The notes below the pieces were generated by a model. The model was not told the origin of the DNA. It saw only the letters and a list, made by a program, of their open reading frames with translations, and made no database searches. DNA of 64,000 nucleotides from Bordetella holmesii ATCC 51541 (GTDB taxonomy: Bacteria > Pseudomonadota > Gammaproteobacteria > Burkholderiales > Burkholderiaceae_B): contig CP007494.1 in assembly GCA_000612485.1 (NCBI GenBank), positions 3,596,001 through 3,660,000 on the forward strand. Direction: 5' to 3'. Positions 21,093-30,459 of this stretch are shown piece by piece; positions within the stretch are counted from its first letter, which is position 1, and every line of letters begins with the position of its first letter. A program made the position numbers and the translations under genes.

Positions 21093-21509
21093 ATGAGCCA
21101 ATCCAAACAGCAGTACGACGAAGCCGAAAAATTCAAAGCCGGGTTGCAGGTGCGAGAGGCGGTCCTTGGTAAGGACAAGGTCAAGCAAGCACTCTGGGAC
21201 GCTGACGCATTCAACGCACCCATGCAGCAATTTGCCACCGAGTTCTGCTGGGGAGCATCCTGGGCTCGACCGGGCCTGGCCCATAGGACCCGAAGTCTGC
21301 TTAACATCGCCATGCTGGCAGCGTTGAACCGCCCCAAAGAACTCGAGACCCACGTGCGAGGCGCTCTGGTCAACGGTTGCTCGATCGAGGAGATCCAGGA
21401 GACGCTGCTCCAGGCAGCCGTCTATGCCGGCGTCCCAGCGGGGATCGAAGGCTTCCGCACCGCCACGCCGGTCATCCGCGAGCACCTGATTAACGAGACC
21501 GCCAAATGA
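21093..21509 (+). CDS. Carboxymuconolactone decarboxylase-family protein
   Basis: A 138-residue AhpD/CMD-fold protein resembling the gamma-carboxymuconolactone decarboxylases (PcaC) of aromatic ring degradation. Seen: FATEFCWGASWARPGL, RTRSLLNIAMLAAL, ELETHVRGALVNGC and EIQETLLQAAVYAGVPAG, the repeated helical pair of the fold. It has no CxxC peroxidase motif, so it is not an AhpD peroxidase. It starts 17 bp after the receptor stop, and its own stop overlaps the next start (ATGA). The precise substrate is unknown. Confidence 0.87.
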   Translation: MSQSKQQYDEAEKFKAGLQVREAVLGKDKVKQALWDADAFNAPMQQFATEFCWGASWARPGLAHRTRSLLNIAMLAALNRPKELETHVRGALVNGCSIEEIQETLLQAAVYAGVPAGIEGFRTATPVIREHLINETAK

Positions 21510-22423
21510 GCTCAGGCCCCATCGGATTCATTGGCCTAGGCAGCATGGGGGCACCCATCGCCAGGCGCCTCCTGGACAGTGGGCGCGATCTTGTCGTTTT
21601 CGACGTCTCGAAGGACAAGCTCGACGAGTACGCGGTGCTAGGCGCTCAAATAGCGGCAAGCCCTGCAGACGTCGCGTCTCGCGCTGAACTCGTCATGGTC
21701 AGCTTGCCCACCCCTGACGTAGTCCGGCAGGTAGCTCTCGGACCCGAAGGTATCATCGCTGGCGATAAGGTCCGAATTTATGTCGACCTCTCGACCACTG
21801 GGCCGAAGGCAGCTCAAGAGGTCGGCGCGGCGCTGGCGACTCGCAACATCGTTGCTATCGATTCGCCTGTCAGCGGCGGCGTTGGCGGCGCCATTGCCGG
21901 CACCCTTGCATTGATGGTGTCCGGCAACCCAGACGTGGTCAAACAGGTCATTCCCGCTTTGAGCGAGTTCGGCAAACCGGGCATCGTAGGTACCGAAGTC
22001 GGCCAAGGCCATAGTCTGAAGCTGACCAACAACCTCCTGTCAGCGACCCATCTGGCCATCACGGCAGAAGCGATGGTTCTGGGGGTGAAAGCAGGACTGG
22101 ATCCTGACGTGATGCTCGCAATCATCAACACCGGATCAGGCCGCAACGCTGCCACCGAGGAACGTTTCCCCAACCATGTTCTGAACCGTTCGTTCAACAA
22201 CGGATTTGCCAATGCGTTGATGCGCAAAGACGTGCGTCTTTGCCTGGACATGGCCGAAACATTGCAAGTACCTCTGTGGGTCGGCACGGCAGTAGACCGC
22301 TTGTGGATGCAGACCGTTCTTCAGGTGGGCGCAAGCCAGAACAGCACCACTATCGTCCAGACGCTGGAGCAATGGACGGGCGTAGAAGTGCGTGGCAAAG
22401 ACGCTCCCGCGACAACGGCATAA
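21506..22423 (+). CDS. NAD(P)-dependent beta-hydroxyacid dehydrogenase (3-hydroxyisobutyrate / tartronate semialdehyde type)
   Basis: 305 residues with the N-terminal Rossmann motif GFIGLGSMGAPIARRLL, the substrate-binding segment DSPVSGGVGGAIAGTLALM and the catalytic Lys in GHSLKLTNNLL. Members oxidise 3-hydroxyisobutyrate or reduce 2-hydroxy-3-oxopropionate. The gene overlaps the CMD gene by 4 bp (coupled translation). Next to EthD and aldehyde dehydrogenase genes it probably handles a hydroxyacid/semialdehyde pair of the same pathway. Confidence 0.9.
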   Translation: MSSGPIGFIGLGSMGAPIARRLLDSGRDLVVFDVSKDKLDEYAVLGAQIAASPADVASRAELVMVSLPTPDVVRQVALGPEGIIAGDKVRIYVDLSTTGPKAAQEVGAALATRNIVAIDSPVSGGVGGAIAGTLALMVSGNPDVVKQVIPALSEFGKPGIVGTEVGQGHSLKLTNNLLSATHLAITAEAMVLGVKAGLDPDVMLAIINTGSGRNAATEERFPNHVLNRSFNNGFANALMRKDVRLCLDMAETLQVPLWVGTAVDRLWMQTVLQVGASQNSTTIVQTLEQWTGVEVRGKDAPATTA

Positions 22424-22434
22424 AAGGATTCAGG

Positions 22435-22760
22435 ATGGACAACACACAGTACGTAAAACGCATTGGTCTGCTCAAGCGCCGTCCAGACATGACAATGGAA
22501 GCCTTCCACGCGCATTGGCTCAATGTGCATGCGGCCCTTTGCGTGAAGCTGCCCGGCCTGGAAAGGTACGCCGTCAACCTGATTGTGCAGGATGCCGAAG
22601 ATCCTCTTGGATTCGATGGCTTCAGCGAACTCTGGTTCAAGGATGAAGCCGCATTGAAGGCAGCATTCGACAGCCCCGAGGGCAAGACGTTGTTGGCCGA
22701 TTTGCCTAACTTTATGAGCGAGATTCGGCCTCTTGTCATGGTAGAACACAGGAAAAATAA
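22435..22760 (+). CDS. EthD-domain protein
   Basis: A small ferredoxin-like-fold protein. KRIGLLKRRPDMTMEAFHAHW and HAALCVKLPGLERYAVN are characteristic of EthD family members that accompany degradation of ethers and ring compounds. As printed, the frame runs 92 bp into the next gene. One more A in the run at 22753-22757 gives EHRKK followed by TAA at 22758-22760, two bases before the aldehyde dehydrogenase ATG, and 108 residues, the normal family length. The shorter form is therefore annotated. The ATG at 22435 has an AGGATTCAGG leader. Confidence 0.82.
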
Positions 22761-22762
22761 GC

Positions 22763-24151
22763 ATGACCTCCCTGTCGATTACCTCCGAAGCTCGATCAAT
22801 CAACCCCGCCACTGGCGAGCTCCTGGCTCAGTATCCCTACGAGAGTGGAGATGAGTTAGATGCTGCTCTGTCCCGCGCTCATAGGGGCTACCGAACCTGG
22901 GCTGCTCACGATACTGAGGCTAGGGCCGTGTGCATAGCAGCGCTTGGTCAACTGTTGCGCGCACAGAAGCAATCGCTAGGTCTCTTAGCAACCCAGGAGA
23001 TGGGAAAACCGATCACCCAGGCCGTCGCGGAGATCGAAAAATGCGCAAACCTCTGTGATTGGTACGCGGAGAACGGGCCCGCGATGCTTAAAGATGGGCC
23101 GACCCTCGTCGGCCCCCACGCCTACGTATCCTATTTGCCAATTGGCCCTGTGCTGGCCATCATGCCCTGGAATTTCCCCTACTGGCAGATTCTGAGAGGA
23201 GCAATGCCGATCGTCCTCGCCGGCAACAGCTACGTGCTCAAACATGCCCCTAACGTCCAGGGCTGCGCCCGGGCGTTGCTCGATCTCTTTGCCCAGGCAG
23301 AATTCCCGGAGGGTGTCTTCTCGGTCATCAATGTCACCAATGACCTCGTCTCCACAGCCATCGCAGATCGCCGAATCAGTGCAGTGGCAGTTACCGGAAG
23401 CGTTCGTGCAGGCTCTGCAATCGCCGCTCAAGCCGGCGCTGCCTTGAAGAAGACGCTCCTGGAGCTGGGAGGCTCTGACCCGTTCGTCGTGTTGGCTGAC
23501 GCAGATATTGACCGTGCCGTCGACGCGGCCGTGGTTGGACGCTATCAGAATTCCGGGCAGATTTGCATTGCGGCCAAACGAATCATCCTAGAGGCTCCTA
23601 TCGCTGCGGCGTTCACCGAAAAGTTTGTCGCAAAGGTTGCCAAGCTTGAGTTTGGCGACCCTCAGAAGCCCTCCACTTACGTTGGACCGATGGCACGGAC
23701 TGACTTGCGCGACGAGCTGGCCAATCAGGTCCACCGGACACTTGAGCAAGGCGCCGAGCTGCTTTTAGGCGGAAGGATTCCCAAGGGGGTGGGTGCGTTC
23801 CATGAACCTACTGTGCTGGCCAACGTCAAGCCCGGCATGGCCGCCTTTACTGAGGAGACCTTCGGTCCCGTCGCTGCGCTCATTCAGGCAAAGGACGAAG
23901 ACGATGCGTTGCAACTGGCCAACGCCAGCGAGTTTGGACTCAGTGGTGCGATCTGGACGCAGCGCAAGGACCTGGCTCGAAAAATGGCGCGCGGGCTGGA
24001 GACGGGCGGCGTCTTTGTGAACGGTTTTTCGGCCTCGGACCCCCGGGTACCGATCGGCGGCGTAAAGAACAGCGGGTACGGTCGCGAGCTATCGCACTTT
24101 GGGGTGCATGAGTTCGTCAACGTACAGACCGTTTGGTTTGACCGCACCTAA
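22763..24151 (+). CDS. NAD(P)-dependent aldehyde dehydrogenase (succinate-semialdehyde type)
   Basis: 462 residues of the ALDH superfamily: MPWNFPYWQ (oxyanion Asn), the general base Glu in LLELGGSDPF and the nucleophilic Cys in QNSGQICIAAKR, with EETFGPVAALI near the end. The length and the short N-terminus (SINPATGELLAQYPY) resemble succinate-semialdehyde dehydrogenase. Last gene of the cluster from 20120, it would oxidise the semialdehyde made by the upstream enzymes to a carboxylate. Confidence 0.9.
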   Translation: MTSLSITSEARSINPATGELLAQYPYESGDELDAALSRAHRGYRTWAAHDTEARAVCIAALGQLLRAQKQSLGLLATQEMGKPITQAVAEIEKCANLCDWYAENGPAMLKDGPTLVGPHAYVSYLPIGPVLAIMPWNFPYWQILRGAMPIVLAGNSYVLKHAPNVQGCARALLDLFAQAEFPEGVFSVINVTNDLVSTAIADRRISAVAVTGSVRAGSAIAAQAGAALKKTLLELGGSDPFVVLADADIDRAVDAAVVGRYQNSGQICIAAKRIILEAPIAAAFTEKFVAKVAKLEFGDPQKPSTYVGPMARTDLRDELANQVHRTLEQGAELLLGGRIPKGVGAFHEPTVLANVKPGMAAFTEETFGPVAALIQAKDEDDALQLANASEFGLSGAIWTQRKDLARKMARGLETGGVFVNGFSASDPRVPIGGVKNSGYGRELSHFGVHEFVNVQTVWFDRT

Positions 24152-24569
24152 AGTCCACGAGTGCACAACGACAACAAGAAGGCCTCTGGACAACAACGGT
24201 CGGCGCGCTCGAACACGCGATCGCTGCCCTGCGGCACACGCGCCAGCTTGCTGATCTTGGCGGTCACGGCCGGACGTCGCAGCGCACGGGCGATCCATCG
24301 TTTCATCAGGATGCTCAGTCCGGGCGCGGCCAGCGCAAAGCGCATGGTGGCCGCGCCCACGGCCACCCTGGCGATCCCGCCGGCCAGCGATGGCCACAAC
24401 CCCAACGCGGTTGCCTCAAGTAAGGTGTAGTGCGTCTGGTGCATACCCCAGGCCAGGCAAGGAACAAGGCGTCGTAACGCAGGCAGAGCGCTTTTGGCAC
24501 AGAGACGCAGCCTGGCGAGGCCGCCGCAGTTGCGCCGGGAGGGGAGCGAGGCACGCCGGGCCCAGGTGG
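24152..24569. other. Region without a recognised gene
   Basis: 418 bp between convergent genes. A 98-codon minus-strand frame (24148-24444) beginning MHQTHYTLLEA is hydrophobic in part and could be a gene remnant. It overlaps the aldehyde dehydrogenase stop and matches no family I know. Confidence 0.4.
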
Positions 24570-25525
24570 TTACGGCTTGCTGGCGGCTTTGCGGCCTGCC
24601 CGGCTGCGGGTAGGCCGCGAGCCGACCGGTAATTCACCCGATATGGCGGTGACTTCTTTGCGCAAGTGCTGGATGAACAGCTTCATGAGCTCCGAATGCG
24701 GTGCGGACTTGGCATAGACGAGCAAGGTTTTCAACTCGGCCCGCGGAATCAGAGGAACGGTCACCAGGCCAGGCAGCTTGATGGACGCCAGTAGAAACGG
24801 TTCTACCAGTGCGATACCGGCCCCGTGATACGCCATGATCATGCCGGTCAATGACAGACTGACCTGCACCGCAATATGTGGCACCACGCCTGCCTCATTG
24901 AGCACCCCGTCCACATAGCTGCGCATGAGGGCCTGCGGCAAATAGGTGATGATGGGGTAGGCAGCCAGTTCCTGCGCGTGGATTTCCTTGTGGCCCGCCA
25001 ATGGATGATCCTCGCGCATGACACAAGCCACGGTGGACCTGACCAGCTCCTCCGTGTGCACCTCTGAATTGACCACGGGCTCGTAAACGATGCCCAGCTC
25101 GACCTCCCGGCTGGCCACCCGGTCGATGACTTGGGGCGAGGTCAGCGACTGCAGTGCGAACCGCACGCTGGGTCGTTCCACCAGAAAGCTGGCCACGGCC
25201 TGGGCCAGATAACCATTGGCGATCGGAAAGGCCCCGCCACCGACAAGGCCCCGATGCGCCCGCCGGCCAAATCCTGCATTTGCCTGGTCAAAGAATCGAG
25301 GCGCCCATAGATGGCGGCGACATCCGGAAACAGCGCGACCGCTTCTGCAGTCGGCACCAACCTGCGCCCGGTGCGTTCGAAAAGACGGATCCGTGCCCGC
25401 GCCTCACAGTGTTTCAGGACAGCGCTGACGGCGGGCTGCGATACGTTCAACAGACGCGCCGCACCCGTCACCGAACCGGTGCGCATCACGGCATGAAACA
25501 CCTCGATATGGCGCAGCGTGAGCAT
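24570..25525 (-). CDS. LysR-type transcriptional regulator, one apparent frameshift
   Basis: N-terminal helix-turn-helix (LRHIEVFHAVMRTGSVTGAAR, VSQPAVSAVLKHCEA) at 25525 downwards and the effector-binding domain (FALQSLTSPQVIDRVA, GIALVEPFLLASI) ending at 24570. The two halves lie in different frames. Adding one base to the C4 run at 25232-25235 gives GALSVAGAFPIANGYLAQAVASF and a continuous 318-residue protein of normal LysR length. It diverges from the catabolic cluster at 25770 and is its probable regulator; the 244-bp gap contains a LysR-type palindrome. Confidence 0.88.
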
Positions 25526-25707
25526 ATAAGTTGCTTTTATCTGAAGTCGATGAAATTCGACCTGGATTTATACCTCAGCTCGCGCGACCTGCATGCGACT
25601 GTCGCATGCGACAAGGGCAAACCCGTAGAGGCCACAAACACTAGCGCACAGGCGGAGCCAAGCCCCCAGCTAGCTGCCCTTATTCATAACTCAACCTTAT
25701 GGCTAAA

Positions 25708-25726
25708 GCATATCAATTGAATATGC
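25708..25726. promoter_or_regulatory. Likely LysR operator upstream of the catabolic cluster
   Basis: GCATAT-CAATTGA-ATATGC is an inverted repeat with an AT-N11-AT core, 43 bp before the first gene of the cluster and 182 bp from the LysR start. The link is by position and pattern only. Confidence 0.6.
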
Positions 25727-25769
25727 ATTCGCCAGCGATGACGCCATCATTTCCGTAGGAGACAAAACC

Positions 25770-26542
25770 ATGAATCGTTTGACTATCGCTGGTTATGAGG
25801 TAGATCTGCTCGTCATCGGGTTTCCGGGCAAATCGGTATGCCACGGCGGGCTGGGCTGGAGCACGATCGCGCTGTTGCGCGGACATGGGCGCGTCGTACT
25901 GATCGACACAGGCCCTATCGGTATGCGCAAACTGCTGATGTCCAAACTCAAGGGATTGGCGGTGACGCCTGCCGAGGTCACGGATGTACTGCTCACCCAT
26001 TCCCATCACGACCACAGCATTAACTGGGTGCTCTTTCCGAATGCTCACGTGGCCATCGCGGCAGACGAGCTGGACTGGTCCGTGCGACAGCCCTGGGCGA
26101 AACTCCCGTCCCCGAGCTCTACATGCGCGAGCTTAGCCATTCACCTCGATTGCGCCGCCTGAACGATGGCGACCAGCCCCTGCCCCATCTGTACGCCCAC
26201 GCGGTACCCGGGCACACGCCAGGCCACCTGTTCTTTGTTCTGCAGGGCGCGGAACGCGACGCCCTATTTCTCGGTGATGCGGCAAAAACGCGTGCCGAAC
26301 TGGCTTCTGGTATCTGCGAAGCGGCCCTCGATGCTGCGCAGTCCAAGGCCAGCATCGACCTGATATGGCAGCACTGGCGGCGCAAACCGGACAGCATCGT
26401 GATCCCAGGACACGACGTACCACTGGCCCAAACCGATGGCCGCATCCGTTACCTCGATCGCCATGAGGCAGCTATCCATGTGGCCTACGGAGACGACCCG
26501 CATGCCCGTCACGACGTCAGCCTGACCGCGATCTTCAAATGA
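25770..26542 (+). CDS. Metallo-beta-lactamase-fold hydrolase, one apparent frameshift
   Basis: Binuclear zinc hydrolase: the first-site motif THSHHDHS (HxHxDH), then PGHTPGHLFF, LFLGDAAK with the bridging Asp, and the last His in VIPGHDVPL. The frame breaks at 26095-26097; one more G (CCCTGGGGCGAA) gives PWGETPVPELYMREL and a 257-residue protein. It is first gene of the cluster, overlapping the next gene start (ATGA at 26539). In such a setting it may hydrolyse a lactone or thioester, but the substrate cannot be read from the sequence. Confidence 0.87.
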
Positions 26543-27672
26543 CCTATGCCAATACGCTGGCCGACGACATGAAGGGCTGGCTGATGCCCACGGCAGCCCA
26601 GGTGCGGGAACAGATCCTGTCGCTATTGCTGGCCTGGGGCATTGCGCCATCTCAAGCGCAGACCAGCGCCGAAGTCATGGTCGACACCGACCTGTCGGGC
26701 GTCGACTCGCATGGCCTGTCCATGCTCATGGACTATGACACGTCGCGCCGCAACGGCCGGCTGAATCTGCAGGCGCGGCCACACGTGGTCCGGCAGGCGG
26801 GCGCGACAGCGCTCATCGATGCCGATGCCGGCCTGGGGCACACGCCAGCCGTCATGGGCATGCGAATAGCCATCGACGCCGCCCGGGCTCACGGCGTGGG
26901 CGTTGCCTGCGTGCGCAATTCGCATCATTTCGGCGCCGCGGGCTATTACGTGCGCCTGGCCAGCGCTGAAGGCATGATCGGCCTGTGCACCAGCTCCACA
27001 CGCACCATCAATACCGTACCCACGGGCGCCCGTGTCCCGGTACTCGGCACCAACCCGATCGCCTTCGCCGCGCCCGCCCGGCGCAATCCTCCATTCGTGC
27101 TGGACATGGCCACCAGCTCGGCCGCGTCAAACAAGGTCAAGGTCTACGAGCTGCGCGCCGATCCGCTGCCCGCGGGCTGGGTGGTGGATGAGCACGCCGC
27201 CTCGGTGACTGACGCGGCACAGGCTATGGACATCCTGTTCAAGCGGCCCAAGGAAATCGGGGGCGGTCTAACGCCACTGGGAGGCAGCCGCGAAATGTCC
27301 AGCCACAAGGGACATGGCCTGGCCATGATGGTGCACATCCTGGCCGGCACGCTGTCGGGCGCCTCGTTTTCTCCGGTGCGAATCAAGACGCAGCGGACGC
27401 AGGATCCAGACAATCTCGGTCATTTCTTTTGCGCCATCGATCCAGCGGCCTTTGGCAGCGCCGAGACCTTTGGCGACGATATGGATGTCCTTCTGGACAC
27501 ACTGCGCGCCACGCCCCCGGCAACAGAGGCCAGCCCCGTTCTCGTGCACGGTGATCTGGAAGCAGCGGCGCGCGAACGCCGCAGCCGTCAAGGAATTCCG
27601 GTCCCGCCTGCGCTTGCCGACCACCTCCGCCGATTATGCGCGGCCTCTCAGGTCCCCTTCCTTTTCAAGTGA
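26539..27672 (+). CDS. Malate/L-lactate dehydrogenase-family oxidoreductase (Ldh_2 type)
   Basis: 377 residues of the NAD(P)-dependent malate/L-lactate/ureidoglycolate dehydrogenase family, unrelated to the classic LDH fold. Seen: SGVDSHGLSML near the N-terminus, the catalytic His region VRNSHHFGAAGYY, GTNPIAFAAPA, LDMATSSAASNKV and SSHKGHGLAMMV. It oxidises a 2-hydroxyacid to the 2-oxoacid or does the reverse. ATG 26539 overlaps the previous stop. It is followed after 9 bp by a D-2-hydroxyacid dehydrogenase, suggesting interconversion of hydroxyacid stereoisomers through a common oxoacid. Confidence 0.9.
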   Translation: MTYANTLADDMKGWLMPTAAQVREQILSLLLAWGIAPSQAQTSAEVMVDTDLSGVDSHGLSMLMDYDTSRRNGRLNLQARPHVVRQAGATALIDADAGLGHTPAVMGMRIAIDAARAHGVGVACVRNSHHFGAAGYYVRLASAEGMIGLCTSSTRTINTVPTGARVPVLGTNPIAFAAPARRNPPFVLDMATSSAASNKVKVYELRADPLPAGWVVDEHAASVTDAAQAMDILFKRPKEIGGGLTPLGGSREMSSHKGHGLAMMVHILAGTLSGASFSPVRIKTQRTQDPDNLGHFFCAIDPAAFGSAETFGDDMDVLLDTLRATPPATEASPVLVHGDLEAAARERRSRQGIPVPPALADHLRRLCAASQVPFLFK

Positions 27673-27681
27673 ATTCCGCCA

Positions 27682-28632
27682 ATGAAGAAAATCTACGTGC
27701 TCGACGCCTTTCACCCCTCAGGTCCGCAGTGGCTGAACGGCCGCGCCGAAGTGATTCCTTTCAACGATCCGCGCCGCGCCCACTGGCACGAAGACGCCGA
27801 TGGCGTCATGGTCCGTATGACACCTCTTACAGAGGCAGACTTTGCCAAGGCCAGGCGGCTCAAGGCCGTCGTCAAACAGGGCGTTGGCGTCAACACCATC
27901 GACCTGGATGCCGCCCGGCGGCACGGCATCGTGGTGGCCAACACGCCAGGTGTCAATAGCGAGGCGGTGGCCGAATTGGCGCTCGCACTGGCGCTTGCGG
28001 TAGCCCGGCGAGTAGGACAGTTCGACCGCATGATTCGAGCGGGGGAAGAAATCGAACGACCAAAACTGCTGGGCCTGGGTCTGCAAGGCAAGACGGTGGG
28101 CGTCATCGGCATGGGCAATATCGGAGTCCGGGCCGCTGCCAAGTTTCAGGCGGCCTTTGGCTGCCAAGTCCTTGCCTACGACCCTTTCTACAAGCCCAGA
28201 GCACAGAACGATCCCTGGGCGTTCATCGATCATGAGCGCATCGACAGACTGGAGGCACTCTGGCCTCGCCTGGACCTTCTGACAGTTCATGTTCCGCTGA
28301 CCGACGCCACACGCCACATGGTGGGCGCCCGAGAGCTGGCCGCCATGCGCGAGGGCGCCATCGTGGTCAATGTCTCCCGTGGGGGTATCGTCCACGAAGC
28401 CGATCTCTATGACGCCATCCGATCCGGACACATCTTCGGCGCTGGCCTGGATGTCTGGCAAGAACGTGAGCCCCCCGTCTCCGAACACCCCCTTCTGAGC
28501 CTGCCCACGGTAGTGGCCACGCCGCATGCCGGCGGCGGAACGGCCGAAACCCAGGAACGCAGTTCCCTGCAAGTCGCGCAAGAACTCTTCAAGGTACTCG
28601 AGGGCGGCCAACCCGAATCCCGCGTCGCCTGA
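27682..28632 (+). CDS. NAD-dependent D-2-hydroxyacid dehydrogenase
   Basis: 316 residues of the phosphoglycerate/formate dehydrogenase superfamily: GVGVNTIDLDAARRHG, dinucleotide motif GVIGMGNIGVRAA, catalytic Arg in VNVSRGGIVHE, Glu in WQEREPPV and His in VATPHAGGG. It reduces a 2-oxoacid to the D-hydroxyacid or the reverse. It is co-directional with the Ldh_2 gene (9 bp) and the HpcH aldolase gene (31 bp). The specific substrate is unknown. Confidence 0.92.
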   Translation: MKKIYVLDAFHPSGPQWLNGRAEVIPFNDPRRAHWHEDADGVMVRMTPLTEADFAKARRLKAVVKQGVGVNTIDLDAARRHGIVVANTPGVNSEAVAELALALALAVARRVGQFDRMIRAGEEIERPKLLGLGLQGKTVGVIGMGNIGVRAAAKFQAAFGCQVLAYDPFYKPRAQNDPWAFIDHERIDRLEALWPRLDLLTVHVPLTDATRHMVGARELAAMREGAIVVNVSRGGIVHEADLYDAIRSGHIFGAGLDVWQEREPPVSEHPLLSLPTVVATPHAGGGTAETQERSSLQVAQELFKVLEGGQPESRVA

Positions 28633-28663
28633 ACATATATTTCTTTCACACCAGGAACACGAA

Positions 28664-29464
28664 ATGCCCTCACTGCTTCCCGTCAACCCCGTTAAACAAC
28701 GCCTGCAGAACGGCGACGTCGCCCTCGGCATGAATATCCGCCTGGGCCGCTCGGCCGATATCGCGCGCATCGCCAAAGCCACGGGACACGACTTCATTTT
28801 TCTGGACACGCAGCACTCCATCTTTAACCTGGAGACGGTCCATCAGATCGCCCAGACCGCTCTGGCAATCGGCATAGCACCTGTGGTGCGGGTCAAAAGT
28901 GTCAACGACCCCGACGTTTCGCTGCTGCTGGACAATGGCGTCACCGGCATCGTCTACCCGGATGTCAACACCGCAGCCGACGCGCGCCGTGCAGTCGAGA
29001 TCTGCCGTTTCGCGCCATTGGGAAAACGCTCCGTGGCGGGCGGGTATCCGCACTTTGACTACAAAGCGCTGCCGCTGTCGCAGAGCATCTCAGAGCTCAA
29101 CGACGTCTGCCTGCTGGTGTGCATGGTCGAAACCGCTGAAGGCCTGGCCAACATCGAAGAAATCTGCGCCGTGCCGGGCATGGACGTCATTCACATGGGG
29201 ACGAACGACTTCGCCGCCAACATCGGTAAGGCAGGCCAGTTCGATGACCCCGAACTCGTCGCTGCACAGGCTCGCGTCATCGACGTGGCGCGCAAACACG
29301 GAAAATACGCCGGTTGCGGAGGCAATCGCAATGTGGAGCGCCAGGTCAAAGCCATCAAGGGCGGCGCGCAGTTCGTCACCACCCAGACCGACGTCAGCTT
29401 TCTGACAAGCTCCGCCCAGCAATGGACAAACGGTGTGCGCGCAGCTTTGTCGGTGCAAGCCTGA
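28664..29464 (+). CDS. HpcH/HpaI-family class II aldolase
   Basis: 266 residues starting at ATG 28664 (MPSLLPVNPVKQ). It is a metal-dependent pyruvate/oxaloacetate aldolase of the HpcH/HpaI family: TGHDFIFLDTQHS, VVRVKSVNDPDV, GIVYPDVNTAADARRAVE, CMVETAEGLANIEEI (metal Glu) and VIHMGTNDFAAN (metal Asp region). Such enzymes split 2-oxo-4-hydroxy acids to pyruvate plus an aldehyde. It would provide the carbon-carbon cleavage step of this cluster, with the flanking dehydrogenases acting on its substrates or products. Confidence 0.9.
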   Translation: MPSLLPVNPVKQRLQNGDVALGMNIRLGRSADIARIAKATGHDFIFLDTQHSIFNLETVHQIAQTALAIGIAPVVRVKSVNDPDVSLLLDNGVTGIVYPDVNTAADARRAVEICRFAPLGKRSVAGGYPHFDYKALPLSQSISELNDVCLLVCMVETAEGLANIEEICAVPGMDVIHMGTNDFAANIGKAGQFDDPELVAAQARVIDVARKHGKYAGCGGNRNVERQVKAIKGGAQFVTTQTDVSFLTSSAQQWTNGVRAALSVQA

Positions 29465-30459
29465 CCCAGGAGACCCCCATGCTTAAACGCAGCTTCCTCT
29501 CCTCTGCCTTGTTCGTGGGTGCTTTGGGCATGACGTCCACAGCGGCGGCGGCCTGGCCGCAGCGGCAAGTCACTCTCATCGTGCCTTTTGCCGCAGGCGG
29601 CGCGGTCGACAGCGTCGCTCGTGCGCTGGCCGCGCGGATGAGCGAGGGCCTGGGCCAGACCGTCGTGGTCGAAAACCGCACCGGCGCCAGCGGCATGATC
29701 GGCGCGGACTACGTGGCCAAATCCAAACCCGATGGCTACACCCTGCTGATGGGAACACAATCGACATTGGCCGTAGGGCCCCTGTTGATGCGCCCAGACA
29801 ATGCAGACCCGAGCCAATCATTTGCCGGCGCCGGCATGCTGGCCACGGCGCCGCTGCTGTTGGTGGCCAATCCAGCCTTCCCGGCCAAAACCGTCGCCGA
29901 GCTCGTCGCCAAAGCCAAGCGTGAGCCAGGAAAAATCGATTATGGGTCTGGAGGAGTCGGCTCTACGCCACATATGGCCGGCGAACTATTAGGACTGTCC
30001 ACGGGTACGAAGCTCTCGCATATCGTCTACAAAGGCGAGCAGCCGGCTCTCACCGATGTCATGGGCAACCAGATTCCCATCATGTTCAGCAACCTCCAGA
30101 TCGCCCTGCCATTGGTGCAAAGCGGGCGCCTGAAGGCCCTGGCCATTTCCACGGCCAAACGCTCGCCGGCAGCCCGGACGTGCCCACCATCGCCGAAACC
30201 GTTGCGCCCGGGTTTGATGCGGCGACCTGGTTTGGCGTGGTCGCTCCCAAAGCCACGCCACCCGAGGTGATCGCGCGCCTTGGCTCAGAAATCGAAAAAG
30301 CCGCCAATGACCCCGCCTTGCGAAAGACGCTCGAAGGACAAGGCATAACCATTCAGCAACTCAGTCCGGCCGCCTTCGACGCCTATATCCGTGACGACTA
30401 CAAAAAATGGCAACGCGTCATCAAGGATGCGCGCATCACCATGAATCGCCCCGGGTTTC

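Noticed and set aside
22755..22854. A 139-residue EthD protein overlapping the aldehyde dehydrogenase gene by 92 bp
   Set aside because: The extra C-terminus has no family similarity. One added A in the adjacent A-run gives a stop just before the next start and the usual length, so the shorter form was annotated.
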